Shown here: positions 35,114-43,463 of the stretch, in pieces
Layout of the letters: each line of letters opens with the position of its first letter
How positions within the stretch are numbered: position 1 is the stretch's first letter
Assembly (NCBI RefSeq): GCF_041435435.1
Contig: NZ_CP108494.1
Location: 2,018,501 to 2,082,500, forward strand
Direction: 5' to 3'
From: Streptomyces sp. NBC_01241
Lineage (GTDB): Bacteria; Actinomycetota; Actinomycetes; Streptomycetales; Streptomycetaceae
DNA: 64,000 bases
Notes under the pieces: generated by a model
Databases searched by the model: none
Seen by the model: only the letters and a program-made list of their open reading frames with translations
Told to the model about the DNA's origin: nothing
Made by a program: the position numbers and the translations under genes

Positions 35114-35845
35114 TCACCCGAAGAGGTAACCGAATACCGCATCACCCACCCGCTGGTCGGTGACGTCCACGCCGTTGGCCTCCTCGCGGGCGAACTTCAC
35201 GGCCTGCTGGAGCTTCTCCACCCGGTCCAGCAGTTCGTTGACCCGCCGCGCGGGCAGGGCTCCGGAGAACTTCACGGTCGTCCAGTACCCGATCGGCACG
35301 TCCTCGTAGTACACCTCGACCTGCGCCGGATGCTTGTCGGTGGCCTCCGCCTTCACGTGGTTGCGGGGCACCTTCTTCGTGCGGAGTGTCCGCACCGGCT
35401 CGGTCTTCCAGGAGTCCGTCGACGGGTCCTGGGTCCAGGCTTCGGCGGCATCGAGCACGGGAAGCCTGCGGACGAAGGTGTTGATGTCCGTCAGCTGCTT
35501 CTCCAGGAAGAGCAGATACGACACCGGCACCTCGCTCACGAGGACCCGTCCGTCGACCTTCACATCCGCGCGGGCCGCGCAGTTCGCCCAGTCCTTCGTG
35601 GCGGTCACATCGAAGAGCCGGGTCAGGGTCGTCGCGGTCTGTCGCAGCACGTCCTCGGCCTTGATCTGCACGAGTGTCGACTCGGGCGGCAGCTGCTCGC
35701 CCTCCTCGTCCTTCGGCTGATACGTCCGGGAGATCCCGGCCAGCAGACCGGTCTTCTGAAGGCCGTGATGCGCCGCCGTCAGGTCCTGGTGAGCCTTGGA
35801 CTTGACGCCCTTCTCCACTGCGATGATCTGATTGAGTTTCGCCAC
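35114..35845 (-). CDS. Conserved actinobacterial protein of unknown function, next to the tRNA-like RNAs
   Basis: 243 aa, soluble, no signal peptide or membrane segment. It starts VAKLNQIIAVEKGVK at GTG 35845. Upstream, TTGGTT and TAGCTT lie where a leaderless promoter would be, and no ribosome-binding site is seen. Distinctive stretches are ISRTYQPKDEEGEQLPPES, RTKKVPRNHVKAEATDKHPAQVEVYYED and KFSGALPARRVNELLDRVEKLQQAVKFAREEAN. The last is a probable coiled coil. I recall unnamed actinobacterial relatives but no function. Lys/Arg-rich segments would suit nucleic-acid binding (inference). It is co-directional with RNAs A and B, 45 bp upstream of A. Confidence 0.8.
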   Translation of the reverse strand: MAKLNQIIAVEKGVKSKAHQDLTAAHHGLQKTGLLAGISRTYQPKDEEGEQLPPESTLVQIKAEDVLRQTATTLTRLFDVTATKDWANCAARADVKVDGRVLVSEVPVSYLLFLEKQLTDINTFVRRLPVLDAAEAWTQDPSTDSWKTEPVRTLRTKKVPRNHVKAEATDKHPAQVEVYYEDVPIGYWTTVKFSGALPARRVNELLDRVEKLQQAVKFAREEANGVDVTDQRVGDAVFGYLFG

Positions 35846-35945
35846 ATCGAGGAAGCTAGCAGCGCCGAGCCGATGGGAACCAAGGGTTTTTTCACAGCAA
35901 CGGCCCTTCAACGGCCATCGAAGGCGCGGGGTACGCGGGCGCGGC

Positions 35946-36036
35946 GGGATTTCGGTGAATCCGTCGGATTCGGTGAAGCAGTGGGATTCGGTGAAACCCC
36001 TGGATTCCGTGAAGCAGTGGGATTCCGGTGAAGCCC
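35946..36036. repeat. Five ~18-bp direct repeats
   Basis: Degenerate tandem copies of GGATTCGGTGAAGCAGTG, about 100-190 bp upstream of the 35845 start on the opposite strand side. The rest of 35846-36182 holds no gene. Confidence 0.85.
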
Positions 36037-36182
36037 CGGTCCGACCCGTACGGGTGGTTTCCGGTGGGTGCTCCCATGTCCTGCCGCCGTCCGGCGCGCG
36101 TCGCTTGCCACAGTGAGCCCCGCGCATCCGCGCCGCAGGCCCTCACGGACGCCCGCGCAGACTCCGAACGAAGGTTCCCGCC

Positions 36183-36695
36183 TTGCCTCGCTTCCCCCAC
36201 TTCACCCGTACGAAGGGCCTCACCGGCCCGAAGCAGCACACCGCACTCACCGCTGCCGCCGCCCTGACCGTCCTGGCCGTGGGCACACCGGTCGCGTACG
36301 CCACGCTCGGCAACGAATCCCCCTCCGCCTCGCGGCCCGCAGCATCGTCCGTCGCCGTGCGCGGAAAGGCCTACATCGAGACCCGGCTGTTCTTCGGCAC
36401 CGAACGCCCTGACGGCGGACCGACGGTGACCGACGGTCAATTCCTTGCGTTCGTCGACGAAGAGGTCACACCGCGCTTCCCGAACGGGCTGACCATCCAG
36501 GACGGCCGAGGCCAGTGGCGCGACTCCAAAGGGGTCATCGAACGGGAGCGCAGCTACGAACTGACCCTGCTCTACCCCGCGTCCGAGGCCCGCGTACGCG
36601 ATGCCCAGATCGAGCGGATCCGCGACGCCTACGAGAAGGCCTACGCCCAGGACTCGGTGGCTCGGCTCGAAGAGCGCACGACCGCCGACTTCTGA
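36183..36695 (+). CDS. Secreted DUF3574-family protein
   Basis: 170 aa. TTG start at 36183 after GAAGG. A basic N-terminus and hydrophobic core (TALTAAAALTVLAVGTPVAYA) form a signal peptide with AYA cleavage. The mature part matches DUF3574: YIETRLFFGTERPDGGPTVTDGQFLAFVDEEVTPRFPNGLTI, shown here as recognisable blocks (RLFFGTERPDGG; FVDEEVTPRFPNGLT; RYELTLLYP-type). Function unknown. Its 3' end shares a 14-bp repeat with the adjacent TetR remnant. Confidence 0.8.
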   Translation: MPRFPHFTRTKGLTGPKQHTALTAAAALTVLAVGTPVAYATLGNESPSASRPAASSVAVRGKAYIETRLFFGTERPDGGPTVTDGQFLAFVDEEVTPRFPNGLTIQDGRGQWRDSKGVIERERSYELTLLYPASEARVRDAQIERIRDAYEKAYAQDSVARLEERTTADF

Positions 36696-36713
36696 CACCC
36701 GACCGCCGACTTC

Positions 36714-37153
36714 CGGAACAAGACGACGATCTACCGCTGGTGGCCCTCGAAACCGGCGCTCCTGCGGGCGGCCCTGGTCCATGCCCGGGTCCTCGACATC
36801 GACATCCCCGACTCGGGCAGCCTCCGCGGGTGATCTGATCGCCCTCACCGAACAGATCACCCGCCTGCTCACCGACGGGCGCACCGAACCTGTCGCCCGC
36901 GCCATGACCTCGGGCACCGGCCTGCCCGACGACGAACTCGCCGCCCTCACCCGCGACTTCTTCGCCGATCGCTTCTCCCGTGAACAGCCGGTCTTCACCC
37001 GCGCCGCCGCCCGCGGCGAACTCCCCGTGGACGCCGACCCGATGCTGCTGCTGGACCTGATCGCGGGGGCGGTCTGGATAGGTGCTGTTCCGCCGCGAAC
37101 CGGTGCCGGCGGACTTCGCCCGGGATGTCGTCGATGCCGTACTGCCTCGCTGA
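36714..37153 (+). pseudogene. TetR-family regulator remnant with two frameshifts
   Basis: Begins inside the HTH (NKTTIYRWWPSKPALLRAAL), missing the first ~45 residues. An extra G near 36830 shifts the frame at GSLRG/DLIALTEQITRLL. A second shift near 37080 occurs in the last helix (DLIAGAVW / LFRREPVPADFARDVVDAVLP) before TGA 37153. The length after correction matches the ligand-binding domain of TetR_C-type regulators. Non-functional as read. Confidence 0.8.
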
Positions 37154-37185
37154 CGGCGCCGGGAACGGGCGCGGACCGGCCGGGT

Positions 37186-38520
37186 TCAGCCCCCGCCGAG
37201 TTCCATGAGTGCGCCCACCGGGTCGGAGTCCGGGGTGGCACGGGGCCACCAGTCGTCCTCGCCCGGCTCGGATTCGTAGCCGTACCAACGGCCGTCGTGG
37301 CCGAAGCGGAGCTGGAGTGTGCCGCTGGGGTGGGTGAGGTGGTTGCGCCAGGGGTGGAAGCGGGGGAAGTCGGCGGCAGCGAGCGCGGGGCGGGCACGGT
37401 CGAAGGGGCCGGCCGGAGGGTCCCAGGGTGTTTCGAGGACGGCCAGTCCTTCGGCGTCGCCCTGGCGCCAGGCTGCGACGGCCCGGGCCAGGTCGGTGGG
37501 GGTGCGGCCGGTGGCGTACGCCAGCTCGCGGTAGAGGGCGCGGGTGGTCGCGGTGAGTCCGGCGGTGGGCCGGGACGCGGCCAGCCGCACCGCGTCCTGC
37601 CAGGCGGTGAGACCGGCGAGCGGGTCGAGGCCGGTGGTGAGGAGCGCGTGCGCACGGGCCGCCGCGTCCGTGGCCAGGTGGTCGAGAGCGAGTGGGTCGC
37701 GGGCGCCGGGCAGGCTCGGGTACGAGGGTGGCTGCCCCGGGTGCGGCAGGACCGGGAGCGGGGCGGGGAGCGGCGGGAGGTAGCGGTCCGCAAGGGCTTC
37801 GCCGGCCGGCACGGAGGGGGTGGCGGGAGCGGCGGGGCGTTCCCGGGCGGAGTGCGCGGCGTTGCGGCGGCCCAGCTCTTCGAGGAGTTCGCGCTCGCCC
37901 CGGCCGCGCAGCAGCAGAAGGACGAACGGGTCGGCGTCCAACAGCCGGGCCATCTGGTAGCAGAGGGCGGCCACATGCTTGCAGGGCCAGCCGTGATCGG
38001 GGCAGGAACAGCCGGGATCGAGATCGCCCGCGGTGGGCAGCAGCCCGATTCCGGCCTCGGCCGCCGTGTCGGCCAGCGAGTGCGGCATCTCCTTGGCGAG
38101 CAGTGCGGCGAGGTGACCGGGGCGGGCAGCCACCGCGTCCAGGAAGATGTCCCAGTCGGTGTCGGTGAACGACCGCAGACGCAGCTCGGCGCGGTAGGGG
38201 CGGGGGCGGCTGCCGTGGACGTAGGCGACGACTCGTCCAGGGGTGACGGTGATCGCGGCGACCTTGCCGCTGTCGGCGTACGTACGGCCGCGGAAGAGCC
38301 GTCCCTCGTCCATCGATAGGGATTCCAGGGCGGCCACCCAGGCGCGGCCCCACCAGCTGTCCGCGAAGGGTTCGTCGCCGTCGCAGGTGCGGGGCGGCAC
38401 GGCCTCGAAGGTGCGCCGCAGATCGTCGGGACCGGGGCGTGACCTTGCCGCCGGCCGACCGCCCGGCCGGGGCTCGGGGCGGGCGTACGGACGGGGCAGG
38501 GGCTGCGGGCGGGGGCTCAT
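37186..38520 (-). CDS. SWIM zinc-finger protein, partner of the SNF2 helicase
   Basis: 444 aa. The SWIM finger CSCPDHGWPCKH is at about residues 168-180, within a stretch GDLDPGCSCP...HVAALCYQMA. The N-terminal WWGRAWVAALESLSMDEGRLFRGRTYADSGKV region is typical of the SWIM partner encoded with bacterial SNF2 helicases. SWIM fingers bind nucleic acid or protein. The ATG overlaps the SNF2 stop (ATGA), so the two are translationally coupled and likely act as a complex. The C-terminal third is Pro-rich and ends in a small domain LQLRFGHDGRWYGYE. Confidence 0.9.
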   Translation of the reverse strand: MSPRPQPLPRPYARPEPRPGGRPAARSRPGPDDLRRTFEAVPPRTCDGDEPFADSWWGRAWVAALESLSMDEGRLFRGRTYADSGKVAAITVTPGRVVAYVHGSRPRPYRAELRLRSFTDTDWDIFLDAVAARPGHLAALLAKEMPHSLADTAAEAGIGLLPTAGDLDPGCSCPDHGWPCKHVAALCYQMARLLDADPFVLLLLRGRGERELLEELGRRNAAHSARERPAAPATPSVPAGEALADRYLPPLPAPLPVLPHPGQPPSYPSLPGARDPLALDHLATDAAARAHALLTTGLDPLAGLTAWQDAVRLAASRPTAGLTATTRALYRELAYATGRTPTDLARAVAAWRQGDAEGLAVLETPWDPPAGPFDRARPALAAADFPRFHPWRNHLTHPSGTLQLRFGHDGRWYGYESEPGEDDWWPRATPDSDPVGALMELGGG

Positions 38521-41507
38521 GACGGCGGCCTCCGGAGCGAGACGAGATCGGCCAGGTCGCGGTCGCTGAGCTCGGTCAGCGCGGTCTCGCCGGTGCCGAG
38601 GACCGTGTCGGCCAGGACCCGCTTGGTCCGCAGGAGCTCGTCGATCCGGTCCTCGACCGTGCCCTCCGCGATCAGCCGGTGCACCTGCACGGGCTGTGTC
38701 TGGCCGATGCGGTACGCCCGGTCCGTGGCCTGTTCCTCGACGGCCGGGTTCCACCAGCGGTCGTAGTGGATGACGTGGGCGGCCCTGGTGAGGTTCAGTC
38801 CGGTGCCCGCCGCCTTGAGGGAGAGCAGGAAGACCGGGACCTCGCCGGACTGGAAGCGGTCCACCATCCGTTCCCGCTCGGCGATCGGTGTGCCGCCGTG
38901 CAGGAGCTGGGAGGGGACGGCGCGCGAGGCGAGGTGGGCGGAGAGGAGCCGGGCCATCGTCACGTACTGGGTGAAGATGAGGACGGAGCCGTCCTCGGCA
39001 AGGATCGTGTCGAGGAGTTCGTCGAGCAGGGCGAGCTTTCCCGAACGGCCGGTGAGGCGGGTCGGCTCCTCCTTCAGATACTGCGCGGGGTGATTGCAGA
39101 TCTGCTTGAGCGAGGCCAGCAGTTTCATGATCAGACCGCGCCGGGCGATGCCCTCCGAGGCCTCGATGAACGCCATCGTCTCGCGGACCGCCGCCTCGTA
39201 GAGCGTGGCCTGTTCGCGGGTGAGGAAGACGGGGTGGTCGGTCTCCGTCTTGGGCGGCAGCTCGGGGGCGATGCCCGGGTCCGACTTCTTGCGGCGCAGG
39301 AGAAAGGGCCGGACCAGCCGGGAGAGCCGTTCGACCGCTTCGTCGTTGGCGAGCCCGGCGGCCGTACCGGTGTTCTCGACGATACGGGCGTGGCGGGCCC
39401 GGAACGCCTTGAGCGGGCCGAGCAGTCCGGGAGTGGTCCAGTCGAGGAGGGCCCACAGCTCGGAGAGGTTGTTCTCCACGGGCGTGCCGGTGAGGGCGAC
39501 CCTGGCCGGGGCCGGGATGGTGCGCAGCGCCTTCGCCGTGGAGGAGTGCGGGTTCTTCACGTGCTGGGCCTCGTCGGCGACGATCAGTCCCCAGCTGTGG
39601 TCGGCGAGTTGCGCCGCGCTCGAACGCATCGTGCCGTACGTGGTGAGGACGAAACCGCCGTCGGGATCGGCGAGTGTGCGGCCGGTGCCGTGGAAGCGGC
39701 GCACGGGGACGCCGGGGGCGAAGCGGTTGATCTCCCGGTGCCAGTTGCCGAGGAGGGAGGCGGGGCAGATCACCAGGGTGGGCGCGGGGTGGGCGCGGTG
39801 CAGATGCAGGGCGATGAGGGTGATCGTCTTGCCCAGGCCCATGTCGTCGGCGAGGCAGCCGCCGAGGCCGAGCGAGGTCATCCGGTCCAGCCAGGCCAGG
39901 CCGCGCAGTTGGTAGTCGCGGAGCGTGGCGTCGAGGCCGGGCGGCGGGGCGATGGTGGTGTCGTCGGCGGTGATGCGGGTCCGGAGCGCGGCCAGCGCGC
40001 CGACGGGCACCGCTTCGACCTGTTCTCCGTCGACTTCGGCGCGGCCGGTCAGCGCGACGGCGAGGGCGTCGACCGGACCGAGCAGCCCGAGCTCCCGCTT
40101 GCGCGCCTTGCGCACGAGCGCGGGGTCGACGACGACCCACTGGTCCCGCAGCCGCACCACCGGCCGGTGGGCCTCCGCGAGAACGTCCATCTCCGCCTCG
40201 GTCAGCCGCTCGTCGCCCAGCGACAACTGCCAGTTGAAGGAGAAAAGCTGCTCGGCGTCGAAGAACGAGGTGCCGTCGGTGGCGGAGCCGGGAGCGGGCC
40301 GCACGACGGCGGCGGCGGTGAGGGAACGGGCGAGCTCCCTGGGCCAGTGGACACTCACCCCGGCCGCCGCCAGCCGGGCTCCGGCGTCGCCCAGCAGCTC
40401 GTACAGCTCGTCCTCGTCGAGCGCGAGCACATCGGGTGCCGGCTGGTCCAGCAGCCGCTCCAGCGGCGTCCAGACGCGGGCGGCGCGGCGCAGTGCGAGC
40501 ACCGCGTCGATCCTGGCCCGGGGACCGAACGGCTCTCCGGCCCCGCCGTGCCACAGGGCGGCGGCGTCGACGACGTAGGTCGGGTCGGCCAGGCTGTGCA
40601 CCTGGGTGATGGCCGCGGCGGCGTGCCGCGCAGCGCCGGGACGGATATCCGCGGCCGTCGCGGCGGAGGCGTCGTCGTCGATGCCGTTTCGGCCGTTGTC
40701 GGCGTCGTGGCCGTGGCCGTCGCCGTCCATTTCGTGGTGGACGGCGTACGTATCCGCCGTGTCGAAGAGCTCGTATGCCGACAGGTCGAGGCGCAGCGAG
40801 ACCCGTACGCCCGCGTCGAGCCCCGCCGCGACTTCGACGGCCCAGTCACGGGCTTCCGGCAGATGCTGGGCCTCACGGGCCGCGAAAGGTGCCCCCATCG
40901 CGTATGCGGCGGCGGGCGTACGGGGCAGGGTGTCGGCCACCGCGTCGAGGAACGTCCCGAGCAGCCACTCCGGGTCGGGGACCTGGAGCGGTGCGCGGTC
41001 CGGGAGCGGGACCGCGTACCCCTCGGCCGGCATGGCGGCGGCGATCGCACGGAGGTGGGCGATGTCCTCGGCATCGCGCGGTCCGGCCCGCCAGGCGTCG
41101 TGATCGTCGCCTGTCAGGCCGGGAAGCAGTCTGCCGCGCGCCACCAGGTTGAGTGACTGGAGCGCGGCGGCGCCCCAGCAGCGGGTCGCGGGGTGGGCGG
41201 ACTGCTGGTACCGGGCGCGGGCCAGCAGCGGCACGGCCTCGCACAGGGGCAGCAGGACCGCGGGCACCGCACGCCGTCGCACGCCGTCCTGCTGTCCGTG
41301 CCGACGGACGACGGTGATCTCCGCGACGACCGCACCGGGCGCCGCACCCTCACGATCCGCGGAAGTGGCCTGTTCCGGGAGGGGACCGCCATCGGGATCC
41401 CAGAAGGCGACGCGCCCGTCCCTCGGCAGCGATGCCGGAAGGAAGACCGCAGCACATCTCAGAAGGCGGACGGCGGACTCGTCCAGCCGGTGTTCTGCCG
41501 TGGTCAT
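38517..41507 (-). CDS. SNF2/RapA-type DEAD/DEAH helicase
   Basis: 996 aa. An N-terminal ~500-residue region is specific to the bacterial SNF2 family and begins with an SNF2-N/HTH-like part. The helicase core follows: Walker A LADDMGLGKTITLIAL (about residue 555), DEAQ box IVADEAQHVKN (about 645), TGTPVENNLSELWALLDW, FTQYVTMARLL, and motif VI YDRWWNPAVEEQATDRAYRIGQ. Remodels protein-DNA complexes, probably in repair or recombination. A damage-type promoter at 41567 and the coupled SWIM gene support a DNA-damage role. Confidence 0.94.
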   Translation of the reverse strand: MTTAEHRLDESAVRLLRCAAVFLPASLPRDGRVAFWDPDGGPLPEQATSADREGAAPGAVVAEITVVRRHGQQDGVRRRAVPAVLLPLCEAVPLLARARYQQSAHPATRCWGAAALQSLNLVARGRLLPGLTGDDHDAWRAGPRDAEDIAHLRAIAAAMPAEGYAVPLPDRAPLQVPDPEWLLGTFLDAVADTLPRTPAAAYAMGAPFAAREAQHLPEARDWAVEVAAGLDAGVRVSLRLDLSAYELFDTADTYAVHHEMDGDGHGHDADNGRNGIDDDASAATAADIRPGAARHAAAAITQVHSLADPTYVVDAAALWHGGAGEPFGPRARIDAVLALRRAARVWTPLERLLDQPAPDVLALDEDELYELLGDAGARLAAAGVSVHWPRELARSLTAAAVVRPAPGSATDGTSFFDAEQLFSFNWQLSLGDERLTEAEMDVLAEAHRPVVRLRDQWVVVDPALVRKARKRELGLLGPVDALAVALTGRAEVDGEQVEAVPVGALAALRTRITADDTTIAPPPGLDATLRDYQLRGLAWLDRMTSLGLGGCLADDMGLGKTITLIALHLHRAHPAPTLVICPASLLGNWHREINRFAPGVPVRRFHGTGRTLADPDGGFVLTTYGTMRSSAAQLADHSWGLIVADEAQHVKNPHSSTAKALRTIPAPARVALTGTPVENNLSELWALLDWTTPGLLGPLKAFRARHARIVENTGTAAGLANDEAVERLSRLVRPFLLRRKKSDPGIAPELPPKTETDHPVFLTREQATLYEAAVRETMAFIEASEGIARRGLIMKLLASLKQICNHPAQYLKEEPTRLTGRSGKLALLDELLDTILAEDGSVLIFTQYVTMARLLSAHLASRAVPSQLLHGGTPIAERERMVDRFQSGEVPVFLLSLKAAGTGLNLTRAAHVIHYDRWWNPAVEEQATDRAYRIGQTQPVQVHRLIAEGTVEDRIDELLRTKRVLADTVLGTGETALTELSDRDLADLVSLRRPPS

Positions 41508-41566
41508 CGGTCCCCTCCCGTCCCGCCCTGATCCTCGTGATCGTCCTGATCCCTATGACTTCTGCG

Positions 41567-41589
41567 AGTCTAGGCGGGGGGTCTGACAA
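41567..41589 (-). promoter_or_regulatory. Putative damage-inducible promoter of the SNF2-SWIM operon
   Basis: TTGTCAGAC-N8-TAGACT on the minus strand, two bases from TTGTCAGTG in the -35 part. About 60 nt upstream of the SNF2 ATG, so this one has a leader. Confidence 0.6.
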
Positions 41590-41688
41590 CCGGTCGCGCA
41601 CCCGCATTTCAGCAGGTCAGAAGTTCAGTGCGTGGTTCAACGCCCGGTCCGGCACCCGGTCCATCGCCGGGATGGATCCACGCATGCC

Positions 41689-42702
41689 TCAGTGCCTGGT
41701 GAACGGCTTCGAACGAGACGGCCGCGCGTGTGCGGTGCCCGCGAGAACAGCGGGCGTGGGTACAGGCGCCCCGGACTGCGACTTCTGCGCCCGCGTCCGT
41801 GGCTGCGGCTGCGGCTGCGGCTGTGCCTGACCGGTGCGCTCGGGCTGCGCCTGGGCCGGACGCTCGGGCTGCGCCGGTGCCTGCGCGGGGCGCTGCGGCG
41901 GCCGCACGGCCTGCCGCGGCTGCAGCTCCGTCTGCTGGCCGGGCTGCTGGGCCCTCTCCAGGAAGCGGAGCAGCTCCACCGGGAACGGAAGCACCAGCGT
42001 GGAGTTCTTCTCGGCCGCGACCGCGACCACCGTCTGCAGCAGGCGCAGCTGGAGCGCGGCCGGCTGGCTGGACATCTCCTTCGCCGCCTCGGCGAGCTTT
42101 TTCGACGCCTGAAGCTCGGCGTCCGCGTTGATGACGCGGGCCCGCCGCTCACGGTCGGCCTCGGCCTGCCGGGCCATGGAGCGCTTCATCGTCTCGGGCA
42201 GCGAGACGTCCTTGATCTCCACGCGGTCGATCTGCACGCCCCACCCGACCGCCGGGCTGTCGATCATCAGCTCAAGACCCTGATTCAGCTTCTCGCGGTT
42301 GGACAGCAGATCGTCGAGGTCGCTCTTGCCGATGATCGACCGCAGTGAGGTCTGTGCCATCTGCGAGACCGCGAACCGGTAGTCCTCCACCTGGATCACC
42401 GCATTCGCCGCGTCGACCACCTTGAAGTAGATGACAGCGTCGACCCGCACCGTCACGTTGTCCCGGGTGATCCCGTCCTGCGCGGGCACCGGCATCGTCA
42501 CGATCTGCATATTGACCTTGTGCAGCCGGTCGATGCCGGGGATCACCATGGTGAATCCGGGCCCTCGCACATCGTTACGAAGCCTGCCGAGCCGCAGCAC
42601 GACACCCCGCTCGTACTGCTTGACGACCTTGGCCGCCGCCGACAGGTACAGCGCACCCGCCGAGGCCGCAGTCACTATCGCGATCACGAGCTCCTGGACC
42701 AT
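41689..42702 (-). CDS. SPFH/Band-7 slipin-like membrane protein
   Basis: 337 aa. One N-terminal membrane anchor (VQELVIAIVTAASAGALYLS), then a Band-7 domain with slipin/stomatin features: YERGVVLRLGRL, GPGFTMVIPGID, MPVPAQDGITRDNVTV, GVQIDRVEIKDVSLPETMKRSMARQAEADRERRARVI (recognised block-wise). The C-terminal ~90 residues are a Gln/Pro-rich low-complexity tail (PAQAPAQPERPAQAQPE). Forms membrane microdomain scaffolds. ATG 42702 was chosen over an upstream start because GGGGG lies just ahead. Confidence 0.9.
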   Translation of the reverse strand: MVQELVIAIVTAASAGALYLSAAAKVVKQYERGVVLRLGRLRNDVRGPGFTMVIPGIDRLHKVNMQIVTMPVPAQDGITRDNVTVRVDAVIYFKVVDAANAVIQVEDYRFAVSQMAQTSLRSIIGKSDLDDLLSNREKLNQGLELMIDSPAVGWGVQIDRVEIKDVSLPETMKRSMARQAEADRERRARVINADAELQASKKLAEAAKEMSSQPAALQLRLLQTVVAVAAEKNSTLVLPFPVELLRFLERAQQPGQQTELQPRQAVRPPQRPAQAPAQPERPAQAQPERTGQAQPQPQPQPRTRAQKSQSGAPVPTPAVLAGTAHARPSRSKPFTRH

Positions 42703-42958
42703 GACGGCCCCCTGAATGCCGAAATAACGAAACACGACAATCAATCGCTATTACCACGGTATGCCCACTATCAACCGATATGAACATGGGTCGCGGCTCT
42801 CCGCTTACGGCTGTCCCCCGCCCGGCCCCGCCCCGGATGCAGGGTCGCCGGGGAGCGGGCAGGGTGACCAGCGTCACCACGTTCTCCGCGGCGTACGCAG
42901 TGCCGTGGCGCGAGCGGTGCTGACGGCTGAGCCGGACGAGACAGACGAGGACCCGCCC

Positions 42959-43306
42959 ATGCCCGTGATCGATCACCGACGCCGCCTTCTCGGCACAGCG
43001 GCCGGGACCGTGCTCCTGACCCTCACCGTCGCAGGCTGTTCCGGCCTCGGCCGGACCGCGGTCGGGCCGGTCACCTACACGACGGAGCGGAATGCCGTGA
43101 TCATGGTGAACAGCCCCTCGGTGAAGGGCTGCCACCGGCTCGCTCCCGCAGGTGCCAAGGAAGTGACCAACGGCACCCTGATCGACATCCTTCTGTACCG
43201 CACACCCGACTGCACCGGGCCGGGTACGACGTACGTCGCGACGACGGTCAGCGACGTCACCGGGGTCCGTAACCTCCCGTGGCGCAGCTTCACCACTGTC
43301 CACTGA
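42959..43306 (+). CDS. Small putative lipoprotein
   Basis: 115 aa from ATG 42959 with GAGGA upstream. A signal peptide with Arg-rich start (DHRRRLLGTAAGTVLLTLTVAGC) ends in a lipobox with Cys27. The mature ~88 residues form a small beta-rich domain with two further Cys (KGCHRL, DCTGPG) likely paired. No family recognised. It stands alone between two minus-strand genes. Confidence 0.72.
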   Translation: MPVIDHRRRLLGTAAGTVLLTLTVAGCSGLGRTAVGPVTYTTERNAVIMVNSPSVKGCHRLAPAGAKEVTNGTLIDILLYRTPDCTGPGTTYVATTVSDVTGVRNLPWRSFTTVH

Positions 43307-43463
43307 CCGGTGGTCACCCCGCCTGTACTGACGGACCGACCAGCCGTCGCCGCTATTGCACTGACTGGATGACCAGCCGTCAACACACGGCGTACCGAGG
43401 GACCGTTGGCGTCGAAGCCGTCAGCATCGACGCCGTCGGCATCGTCGCCGTACGGCCGGCCCG

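Noticed and set aside
35946..36036. CRISPR array
   Set aside because: Repeats are directly tandem with no spacers, degenerate, and no cas genes are present. No CRISPR was seen in the window.
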